NCBI GenBank assembly: GCA_023420935.1
Contig: JAEZUR010000141.1
Location: 1 to 32,907 of the forward strand
From: Bacillota bacterium
Lineage (GTDB): Bacteria > Bacillota > Clostridia > Lachnospirales > Lachnospiraceae
Reading direction: 5' to 3'
Length of the DNA: 32,907 nucleotides
Shown here: positions 24,578 through 31,802 of the stretch, piece after piece
How the letters are laid out: each line of letters starts with the position of its first letter
Position numbering within the stretch: the stretch's first letter is position 1
Position numbers and translations under genes: made by a program
The notes under the pieces: generated by a model
Told to the model about the DNA's origin: nothing
The model's input: only the letters and a program-made list of their open reading frames with translations
The model's database searches: none

Positions 24578-25696
24578 TAGTACTACCTTTATACAATTAT
24601 CTTCTTTTTTATCAAATATTTCATAAGCATGTTCACCTTTATCCAAAGTAAGTTTATGAGTTATGATATCCGTTGCATCGAATTTCTTTTCTCGTATCAG
24701 TTTTAATATTGGATCCACATATGACTGAGCTGGACATTGACCCATTTTCAAGGTAATGTTTCTACCAAAGAAATCACCAAGTGGGAAATTATTATATCTT
24801 GCTCCATATACACCAACCATAGATACCGTTCCACCTTTTCGAACTGATTGCGTGGCAATTTCTATGGCAGACTTTGATCCTCCTTGCATCTTTAGTGCTG
24901 TTTCAATTAATTCTATTTTAGACATTTTGCCATCCATACCAACACAATCAATAACCACGTCGGCTCCTCCGTTGGTAATCTCCTTTAAATATTCGCCTGT
25001 ATTGTCATGTTCTTCAAAGTTTACGACTTCAACCCCATACGTTTTAGCATGCTCTAATCGATACTTAATATAATCTACTGCAATCACACGTTTTGCACCT
25101 TGAAAAATAGCCCACTTAATGGATAATAAACCAACTGGCCCACATCCTAATACCACAACAGTATCTCCATATTTCACCCCTCCATTTTCAACTCCCCAAT
25201 AAGAAGTCGGAAGGATATCTGTAAGAAAAAGTACCTGTTCATCGGTTAAATCTTCTGGAATAACGGTTGGTCCTACGTTAGCATATGGCACTCTTAAGTA
25301 CTCCGCCTGTCCACCATCATATCCACCAAAAGTATTGCTATATCCAAAGATGGCGCCTGCTTCACCATTGGGATTGGAATTATCACATTGACTCCATAAT
25401 TCATGTTCACAATACCAACAATGTCCACAAGATATTGGAAATGGTACAATAACACGATCCCCTTTTTTCACTTTGCGAACATCATTACCAACCTCTTCTA
25501 CAATTCCCATGGTTTCATGGCCTAAAACAAAACCATGAGGCATATTAGGTACCATTCCATGAATTAAATGCAAATCCGATCCACAGATAGCTGTTGATGT
25601 TACTTTCACAACAATATCGTCTGCTTTCTGGATGGTTGGGTCATTTACGTCTCTTACTTTAACATTTTTAATTCCTTCATATACTATCGCCTTCAT
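24569..25696 (-). CDS. Zinc-dependent alcohol dehydrogenase (formaldehyde-dehydrogenase-like group of the MDR family)
   Basis: 375 residues. Catalytic zinc ligands are likely Cys38 (AICGSDLH) and His60-Glu61 (GHET). The structural zinc lobe is present with Cys90, Cys93, Cys96 and Cys104 (SCGHCWYCEHELWSQC). The cofactor fold has the GCGPVG loop in VVVLGCGPVGLLS, with an acidic residue at the next strand end (VIAVDYIKYRL), suggesting NAD. The insertion KIELIETALKMQGGSKSAIEIATQSVRKGG resembles glutathione-independent formaldehyde dehydrogenase-like enzymes. The alcohol or aldehyde substrate cannot be named. GGAGG stands six bases before the ATG. The gene is divergent from the DUF2156 gene, with the long palindrome in between. 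Confidence 0.9.
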   Translation of the reverse strand: MKAIVYEGIKNVKVRDVNDPTIQKADDIVVKVTSTAICGSDLHLIHGMVPNMPHGFVLGHETMGIVEEVGNDVRKVKKGDRVIVPFPISCGHCWYCEHELWSQCDNSNPNGEAGAIFGYSNTFGGYDGGQAEYLRVPYANVGPTVIPEDLTDEQVLFLTDILPTSYWGVENGGVKYGDTVVVLGCGPVGLLSIKWAIFQGAKRVIAVDYIKYRLEHAKTYGVEVVNFEEHDNTGEYLKEITNGGADVVIDCVGMDGKMSKIELIETALKMQGGSKSAIEIATQSVRKGGTVSMVGVYGARYNNFPLGDFFGRNITLKMGQCPAQSYVDPILKLIREKKFDATDIITHKLTLDKGEHAYEIFDKKEDNCIKVVLKP

Positions 25697-25831
25697 TTCA
25701 TACCTCCATGAAAAATGATTAACCTTAGTTTCTCCATAGACGGTGTAACTATTCCTGATTTCAATTGCTTTTTGGTAGGTGTATTATTATAATAAGGAGA
25801 GAGTCAAATACGCAGATATGGGAGATGTTGA

Positions 25832-26031
25832 GTCAATTTGCACAGATTGAATGTGTCAAGAAAGTGATACACCATATAATTTGACTCGCAACACGCTTTC
25901 GCTTGGATGAAGTTCGTAATGGTACGTAAGGTTCTAAAAGACAGAACCTAAGTACCAACGACTTCATAACAGTTGCTCTTCAAATTATATGGTGTATCAC
26001 TTCAGTATAGATTGTGGATGTGCAAATTGAC
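25832..26031. repeat. 200-nt imperfect palindrome (long stem-loop), MITE-like or structured RNA
   Basis: Nested inverted repeats: outer 13 bp perfect (25832-25844 with 26019-26031), 23 bp perfect (25862-25884 with 25980-26002), 5 bp (25888-25892 with 25972-25976), 7 bp ATGAAGT/ACTTCAT (25907-25913 with 25961-25967), 5 bp GGTAC/GTACC (25921-25925 with 25952-25956) and 7 bp AGGTTCT/AGAACCT (25929-25935 with 25943-25949) around a seven-base loop. Together about 60 base pairs form one long hairpin, separated by internal loops. It encodes no protein. It lies in the divergent gap between the dehydrogenase and DUF2156 genes and has no U-run typical of a terminator. No transposase is nearby, and I see no clear target-site duplication. 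A mobile non-autonomous element is the likeliest reading; a non-coding RNA is the alternative. Confidence 0.8.
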
Positions 26032-26134
26032 AGTTAAGGTTGTTCAAAGGGACTTTTGGGCTCTTAGATTATAATGCATTTATATATTTTATAACAAAGA
26101 CTACTATTTTTTTAAGATAAAGAAGGAGATTATT

Positions 26135-27043
26135 TTGGAATTAGGATTTTTACCGTTTGAAAAAAATTATTATGAGGAAGTATTGCCTTATTTTGCTTTG
26201 CGTCCTACGGAATGTAGTGAATCACAATTTGCTTACCATGTTATATGGAAGGATTATTATAGTGCTCAATTCTGTCTTTTACCGACGGGGGTTATCTGGA
26301 TGCAACGGATAGCTGACTATCCGTTTGCTTCACTTGTTCCTGTATGTAAGAAGGAGGAGTTAAGAGGTAATTTTCAATTACTACAAGATTATTTAACTAA
26401 TGTAAAACAATCAAAACTTATCATGTATTTAGTGGATGAAGAAGCCTTGGAGATTATAGCTCCTGATCCTTTGAAATATGAGATTATAGAAGATGTCAAT
26501 AGTTTTGACTATATTTATGATGCTGAGAAACTAAGACTTTTATCAGGGAAGAAATATCATAAGAAGAAAAACCATGTAAATGCTTTCTTAAAAGAATATG
26601 GAGAGAGATATGAATATAAGAAATTATCTCTGGAACACACCAGTGAGATTCTAGAATTTTCAAAAAAATGGGCTCAAGCCAAAGATAGTGACGATGAGTT
26701 AAACCGAATCGAAAGCGAAGAAATTGGAATTAGAAATCTACTAGATGCTTATGCCTATGCTAATATTCGTATGGGTGGCATTTATATTGATGGCATTTTA
26801 GAAGCATTCACCATTGGAAATTATAATGAAAGTATGCAGATGGCTATCATTCATATTGAAAAGGCAAATAGTCTAATAAGAGGATTATATCCATTTATCA
26901 ATCAACAATTTTTAATTCATGAATTTCCAGAATCACTCTTTGTGAATAGAGAAGATGATATGGGGCTTCCATCATTACGTAAGGCAAAAGAAGCATACCA
27001 CCCAATTAAAATGGGAAAAAAATATACCATACAAGAAAAATAA
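26135..27043 (+). CDS. DUF2156 (phosphatidylglycerol lysyltransferase C-terminal-like) protein
   Basis: 302 residues, soluble. It has the double GNAT-like fold of the DUF2156/LPG synthase C-terminal family: SQFAYHVIWKDYY near the start, the basic SGKKYHKKKNHVNAFLKEY motif in the middle, GGIYIDGILEAFTIGNY, and MAIIHIEKAN...IRGLYPFINQQF near the end. The family relates to enzymes that move amino acids from aminoacyl-tRNA to lipids, but stand-alone copies have no settled function. The membrane half of MprF is absent. It starts at TTG, with AAGGAG eight bases upstream. A TATAAT at about 26069 may be the -10; the -35 is unclear. The long palindrome lies 104 bases upstream. Confidence 0.85.
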   Translation: MELGFLPFEKNYYEEVLPYFALRPTECSESQFAYHVIWKDYYSAQFCLLPTGVIWMQRIADYPFASLVPVCKKEELRGNFQLLQDYLTNVKQSKLIMYLVDEEALEIIAPDPLKYEIIEDVNSFDYIYDAEKLRLLSGKKYHKKKNHVNAFLKEYGERYEYKKLSLEHTSEILEFSKKWAQAKDSDDELNRIESEEIGIRNLLDAYAYANIRMGGIYIDGILEAFTIGNYNESMQMAIIHIEKANSLIRGLYPFINQQFLIHEFPESLFVNREDDMGLPSLRKAKEAYHPIKMGKKYTIQEK

Positions 27044-27049
27044 TGCATT

Positions 27050-27097
27050 TAAAAAAGGCTGTTAGAAATAGCAAACAAAAACTATTTCTAACAGCCT
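27050..27097 (-). terminator. Terminator of the GGDEF/HD-GYP gene
   Basis: A perfect 16-pair stem (27097-27082 with 27071-27056), ten-base loop, then TTTTTT on the minus strand. It also separates the convergent DUF2156 gene, but the plus strand lacks a T-run. Confidence 0.85.
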
Positions 27098-27103
27098 ATA
27101 CTA

Positions 27104-29830
27104 TTAAGTGAAACGATGCTCCTTCATCATGGAAACAAAAATATCAACAATACTTGGGTCAAACTTAATACCAGATTGCTCTATTAATTCTTGAAGTGCT
27201 TCCTCATGAGAAACAGAATGTTGGTTCTCTGCATTCGTCATTGAATCATATCCTTCTACGATTGCTATAATTCTTGATAGTATTGGTATTTCTTCTCCTT
27301 TTAAGCCTTTTGGATAGCCTAATCCATCCCATCTCTCATGATGTGATAAGATAGCTTCTGAAATGTCTATGGTCTCATCAAATAGATTTAGGATTCGATA
27401 GCCTACCATTGCATGCTGTTGCATGGTCTTTTTCTCTTCATCCTTTAATTGACCTCTATTATTCAGCAACTCTTCCTCAAGCATAATCTTGCCGATATCA
27501 TGATAATAACCTGCATCAGCGAGTTTCTTAATCTCAGGTTCGGATAACTTCATCGCCTTTCCTACATCTATGCACATTTTACTTACTGTTTCTGAGTGTG
27601 CTTTTTCACGGGCACTTTTACTGTGCAAAGATTCAATTAAAGTAGTTACCATATCCGAATTCACTGTATTTCGATTCATTATTTTTAACTTATACATTTC
27701 ATCTTCTGCAATTTTTAACGTTCGGTAAATATCTTGATCCATCTTAGTCTTTCGATCATACCCAATTGACATGCTGCATTTTATTGCTGCTATTTTTTCT
27801 TTGGATAGAAGTTCTTTTATGCTATTAACTAAATCAGATACATATTCGTCCGTAACCTTAGTGAGTAAAATTGCAAATTCGTCGCCACCAACTCGTGCAA
27901 TAATTGAATCACCATTGTTGGTTCTTTGAAGTACTTCAGCTGATTTTTTTAGTAATTCATCACCAGCATTATGTCCAAAAACATCATTGGTTAATTTTAA
28001 ACCATTTACATCACAATAAACAATGGCTATTGGCAGATTTTCTTCCATATCTAGTTGCTCAATGGCATCTTCAAAATACATTCTATTATAAAGACCTGTT
28101 AACGAATCATGATAACTTAAATATTTAATCCTTTCTTCTCGATGCTTACGTTCTGTATTGTCTCGAAAGGTTACGACCGCACCTATCACTTCTCCATCTT
28201 TAAATTGTGGATATGAATAATATTCTACATTAACATAAGAACCATCTGCTCTCCAAAACACCTCATCATCTGCATGGGTTCCAGTAGCATCTAGTAGTGC
28301 TTGATGGATTTTACATTCCGCAAGTGGCATTGGCTTTCCATCCTTATAACTATGGTGAAATAAAGCATGTACATTCTTTCCAATTAATTCACTATGATGT
28401 TGATACCCTAGAATCTTTAAACAGCTGCTATTACAAAATGTACATTTCAGATCCATATCCATACCATAGATAGCTTCTGCTGTTGAATTAAGAATTAAGC
28501 TAAGCTGCTCTTTATTTTCATTCAACAGATTATTGGTTTCTTCTAATTCTAGTGTTCTTGTCTTCACCTTAGTTTCCAGATCATTTACAAGCATATAGAT
28601 GGTGTCCGCCATCTTATTAAATGCTTTGGATAGTTTACCTATCTCATTATTCCGATGTATTTCTGCACGTTGTGACAAATCTCCGTCGGCATATTTTTCT
28701 GTTGTCTTAATTAAGGAATTGATTGGATTCAAGAACTTATTCGTTAGTGCAAAATAAATAACGGTTGATATCACCAATACAATCATGGTCAATAGAATCG
28801 TTATCTTAATCGTGTTAAAAATATGCGACATAAATGTGCTTTCTGGTATTCCAGAGATTACAACCCAATCAATACCTGTCTTTTGATATTCCATCACATT
28901 AATATGATAGGTCATACCATCATGCTTAACATTATAATTAGTATCTTGAATCATTTTATACTGCTTCAGTGTTTTAATAAGAATTTCATTATCAATCTCA
29001 TCCGCTGAGGTTCGCTTCATACTTCCATCTGGTAACATTTCAAAATTGGCATAATCCAAAGTGTTTGAAATCAAGTATCCCGTATTTTTTTCAATAATAA
29101 CAGCAAATGCATTTTCTTTACTGACCGTCTCTTTTAGATAGTTATCAATCTGGGAGAGTATAATATGTGCGCCTAATACACCTACTAAGTCACCTTCCCT
29201 ATCATAGATAGGATAGGCAGAAGAGATAGCTAAGTCATCTCGAATAAAATGTTTATATATAGGAGAAAAAATTGGTTTTTTAATTTCTTTTGCAGCAATG
29301 TACCAGTCTCTAGTTCGTGGATCAAACTGTCCTGCTCTGAAGACTCGATCTCCTGCTGTCATATCTTCTTTCACTTCATAATACCATGAATTGCCGCCAG
29401 TACTTGAATTATTTTTAAGAATCTCTATTTCATTATTAGAATTTCTTCTGGCTCCATAATATTCACCCGTTTCCATTCCATAAGTGTAACTATATAGTTC
29501 TTTGGCAGGTTCTGCGTTCAAAACATTGACAAAAAAGCGTTCCCTCTCTTTTGGGTTATTTATATTTACGACATGATTATATATCAAGCCTTGATTAAAT
29601 TCATTAATATAGACCGGATTATTAATAAATGCTTCAATTTCCTTGAATATATCATTATTCATATCTACAGCTATTTTAGTTACGGATTTATCTGTGGTTG
29701 ACCACCAATTAGAAAACACTAGAATGCCTATTCCACCGACAGTGGCAAACATAAGCGCGATAAACAATATAATTATGGTGTACCGAATCGATAAGCTTTT
29801 TCTATTTCCATAAGCTTTAGTATCTTTCAT
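27104..29830 (-). CDS. Membrane sensor with Cache, HAMP, PAS, GGDEF and HD-GYP domains
   Basis: 908 residues. TM1 (about 16-40) and TM2 (about 340-362) flank an extracellular dCache-type sensor (QFDPRTRDWYIAAKE, SSAYPIYDREGDLVGVLGAHI). Inside follow HAMP (about 363-415), a short coiled coil, PAS (about 440-562), GGDEF (about 565-720) and HD-GYP (about 725-905). The cyclase signature is intact (RVGGDEF, 646-652) and the HD-GYP phosphodiesterase is intact (YYHDIGK with His777-Asp778; HHERWDGLGYP with Gly838-Tyr839-Pro840). The protein may both make and break cyclic-di-GMP in response to an external small molecule, perhaps an amino acid or carboxylate, as for many Cache sensors. AAAGGA precedes the ATG. 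It is a single-gene unit. Confidence 0.94.
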   Translation of the reverse strand: MKDTKAYGNRKSLSIRYTIIILFIALMFATVGGIGILVFSNWWSTTDKSVTKIAVDMNNDIFKEIEAFINNPVYINEFNQGLIYNHVVNINNPKERERFFVNVLNAEPAKELYSYTYGMETGEYYGARRNSNNEIEILKNNSSTGGNSWYYEVKEDMTAGDRVFRAGQFDPRTRDWYIAAKEIKKPIFSPIYKHFIRDDLAISSAYPIYDREGDLVGVLGAHIILSQIDNYLKETVSKENAFAVIIEKNTGYLISNTLDYANFEMLPDGSMKRTSADEIDNEILIKTLKQYKMIQDTNYNVKHDGMTYHINVMEYQKTGIDWVVISGIPESTFMSHIFNTIKITILLTMIVLVISTVIYFALTNKFLNPINSLIKTTEKYADGDLSQRAEIHRNNEIGKLSKAFNKMADTIYMLVNDLETKVKTRTLELEETNNLLNENKEQLSLILNSTAEAIYGMDMDLKCTFCNSSCLKILGYQHHSELIGKNVHALFHHSYKDGKPMPLAECKIHQALLDATGTHADDEVFWRADGSYVNVEYYSYPQFKDGEVIGAVVTFRDNTERKHREERIKYLSYHDSLTGLYNRMYFEDAIEQLDMEENLPIAIVYCDVNGLKLTNDVFGHNAGDELLKKSAEVLQRTNNGDSIIARVGGDEFAILLTKVTDEYVSDLVNSIKELLSKEKIAAIKCSMSIGYDRKTKMDQDIYRTLKIAEDEMYKLKIMNRNTVNSDMVTTLIESLHSKSAREKAHSETVSKMCIDVGKAMKLSEPEIKKLADAGYYHDIGKIMLEEELLNNRGQLKDEEKKTMQQHAMVGYRILNLFDETIDISEAILSHHERWDGLGYPKGLKGEEIPILSRIIAIVEGYDSMTNAENQHSVSHEEALQELIEQSGIKFDPSIVDIFVSMMKEHRFT

Positions 29831-30070
29831 AGCTTTGATTCCTTTCTCTATCGCGTCTGGCCGAATGAATTACAAGTACATTGGTCAATTACCTACTCGC
29901 AAAAATCAAACTACGTGGGTCACAGTACAGTCATTTAAATTAGTATGAATTAGTACATAAAGTCTAAGTAAATTATATCATGTATTTCTATTTGGTACAA
30001 GCAAAAATAGTCTCGCAAAGCGAAACTTTCGGAGCTGGTGTAGCACTCACATGTTACTATAATTGTACCC

Positions 30071-30098
30071 AAAAAAAGAAGCCTGCATTGCAGACTTC
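30071..30098 (-). terminator. Terminator of the hemerythrin-like gene
   Basis: A nine-pair stem GAAGTCTGC/GCAGGCTTC with one G-U pair (30098-30090 with 30086-30078), three-base loop, then seven Ts on the minus strand. Confidence 0.85.
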
Positions 30099-30124
30099 AC
30101 GTATATTCTTCCTAATGAATCGTA

Positions 30125-30547
30125 CTATAGTGCTCTTTCTTTTATAATTTGATACAGTTCTTTGTCCTCTTTTAAAATACGAGTTTTAAGTAATTCTATT
30201 GTAATCTTTGCACTGCGAATGAAATTATCCATATCTGCATTGATCTTACTTGCCACATTATATGCATTTTTAAACTCAAAATAGTGATTAGCCAGATCAC
30301 CCATTTCATCAATATACAGTTTTGTCATGGCTTGTATCTCATTATCCTCACTGCTTAATAAGCGTGGATATAAAAACTTGTCCTCTTCCATTAAATGAAT
30401 TTTCAGCAATCCAGCTAATTTACTGATATGCATTGCTGTTTCCTGTACATTTATATCACTGCTTTGCTTACATATTTCTTGCTCTAAAAATTCTATTTCT
30501 AATTTAATTGTATCATGCTGACGATTTAAGTTGTCTATATTTATCAT
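30125..30547 (-). CDS. Hemerythrin-like (HHE) domain protein
   Basis: 140 residues, four-helix pattern. Candidate di-iron ligands: His11 (RQHD), His40 (ETAMHISKL), His51 and Glu55 (HLMEEDKFLYP), and the His in NHYFEF. The last motif reads RILKEDKELY, where many family members have a His instead of the Arg, so the iron site may be modified. The family binds oxygen, nitric oxide or iron. In an anaerobe a role in oxygen or NO sensing or detoxification is plausible. AGGAGGT lies before the ATG, and an 11-base inverted repeat lies just upstream (30571-30612). Confidence 0.82.
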   Translation of the reverse strand: MINIDNLNRQHDTIKLEIEFLEQEICKQSSDINVQETAMHISKLAGLLKIHLMEEDKFLYPRLLSSEDNEIQAMTKLYIDEMGDLANHYFEFKNAYNVASKINADMDNFIRSAKITIELLKTRILKEDKELYQIIKERAL

Positions 30548-30570
30548 AATGGTACCTCCTATACAGAGAC

Positions 30571-30612
30571 TTGCGAATTAATAATTATTGGGATTTCCTA
30601 TTTAATTCGCAA
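30571..30612 (-). promoter_or_regulatory. 11-bp inverted repeat upstream of the hemerythrin-like gene
   Basis: TTGCGAATTAA (30571-30581) and TTAATTCGCAA (30602-30612), perfect, 20 bases apart and ending about 24 bases before the start codon. Just upstream on the minus strand are a TATAAT -10-like box (about 30640-30645) and a 14-base palindrome GTAGCTATAGCTAC (30662-30675). These could be an operator or an mRNA hairpin near the ribosome site; the role is inferred. Confidence 0.45.
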
Positions 30613-30758
30613 TTATTTTTATTTTACGACTTTATTATAATAGAAAACTTGTCATTTGTATGTAGCTATAGCTACTTGGTAACAAATAACAAAATTTACA
30701 ATAATACTTTTGATTCAAGTTGAATGTTTGTCATTTTGGGACATGGTATATATCTCCT

Positions 30759-31619
30759 TTAATTCTCGTATACCATACGAGGTGCTTTTTTGAATTTAAT
30801 CCTCCAACTTGTACCAGTGCTTATATTATATGCATTCGCAAACGACCCTTGGTTAATGGCTACCGCCATATTTTGCAAGGAATTAATATATATTAAGCTT
30901 TCTCCTGCACGAACATCGGCAAAAGACTTGGCATAAGTTACGATATTCTGGTATACAAAACGGGTATTATTCCTTATACTGATCTCTACACGCTCTCCTT
31001 GTTGTATGCCCAATTTGTCAAATAATTCGAAGGAAATATTTGTCCACAAACTACCAAATCTTACGTCAAGTACATCAATGGTTCCCTCTATCATGTTGTT
31101 GTCAAAAACAGGCTCTACAATTGGTAATTCTACAATACTATCTACCTCTACTTCTTCCCCTATGGCTTCAAAAGAAGTATGGTGTGCTGCTAGCTTAGCG
31201 CCTACATAAGCATATACATCACGTCCATGGAACGTATAAGATAATTCAGAGTGTGGAAGGTGATTAGACGATTCTTCAATCTTTCTTACTTCACTTAATC
31301 CCAACATTCTCTTTATATGTGTTAAGGTTCCATTATCCGGAGTAATAATATATCTTCCTGATAAAGTCTTTGCTGCTACACTTCGTCTAGAGGATCCTAC
31401 TCCTGGGTCAACCACAGACACAAAAACGGTCCCTTCTGGCCAATATTCCACCGTCTGGATTAGTCTATAGGATGCTTCCCATATATCATACTGTGGAATA
31501 TCATGGGTTAAATCAAATATTTTCATCTCCGGATCTTCTGAAATTGCAACTCCATGCATTGCCGATACCGCCCCATCCACTAAACCAAAATCGGATTGAA
31601 AAACAATAGCATTTGTCAT
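30759..31619 (-). CDS. SAM hydroxide adenosyltransferase (DUF62 / SAM hydrolase)
   Basis: 286 residues. This family hydrolyses S-adenosylmethionine to adenosine and methionine using water activated at an Asp-Arg-His site, and is related to fluorinase and chlorinase. Motifs: FQSDFGLVDGAV at the N-terminus, VSVVDPGVGSSRRS, YIITPDNGTLTHI and the FHGRDVYAY segment. The C-terminal beta domain follows (WTNISFELFDKLGI...). GGAGG stands nine bases before the ATG. No partner genes adjoin (an ABC or Ecf importer often does), and it lies upstream of the hemerythrin-like gene without a clear terminator between. Confidence 0.92.
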   Translation of the reverse strand: MTNAIVFQSDFGLVDGAVSAMHGVAISEDPEMKIFDLTHDIPQYDIWEASYRLIQTVEYWPEGTVFVSVVDPGVGSSRRSVAAKTLSGRYIITPDNGTLTHIKRMLGLSEVRKIEESSNHLPHSELSYTFHGRDVYAYVGAKLAAHHTSFEAIGEEVEVDSIVELPIVEPVFDNNMIEGTIDVLDVRFGSLWTNISFELFDKLGIQQGERVEISIRNNTRFVYQNIVTYAKSFADVRAGESLIYINSLQNMAVAINQGSFANAYNISTGTSWRIKFKKAPRMVYEN

Positions 31620-31693
31620 AACATCAAACCTCCAATCTATTCTTTTAATAATACGTAATCAATTCCTTATATCTTTTTATTATTTATTTTTAA

Positions 31694-31743
31694 TAAAAAA
31701 AGAGTTTTTGTATCCAGCACTTCTACTTTCAACAAAAACTCTT
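31694..31743 (-). terminator. Terminator of the FAD-dependent oxidoreductase gene
   Basis: A 12-pair stem AAGAGTTTTTGT/ACAAAAACTCTT (31743-31732 with 31711-31700) with a 20-base loop, followed by a run of Ts on the minus strand. It lies about 60 bases after the stop at 31803. Confidence 0.8.
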
Positions 31744-31802
31744 ATTAATCATTACAATTTTTATTCTATTTGTTTTTCTATTTTTCCTTAAATGAAATCT
31801 AA

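Noticed and set aside
25832..26031. Palindrome as an ordinary bidirectional terminator
   Set aside because: It lies between divergent genes, not convergent ones, and lacks T-runs next to the stem.
30012..30030. Small TCGC...GCGA hairpin between the HD-GYP and hemerythrin genes
   Set aside because: Too short and not linked to a gene end or promoter; the terminator for the hemerythrin gene is at 30071-30098.
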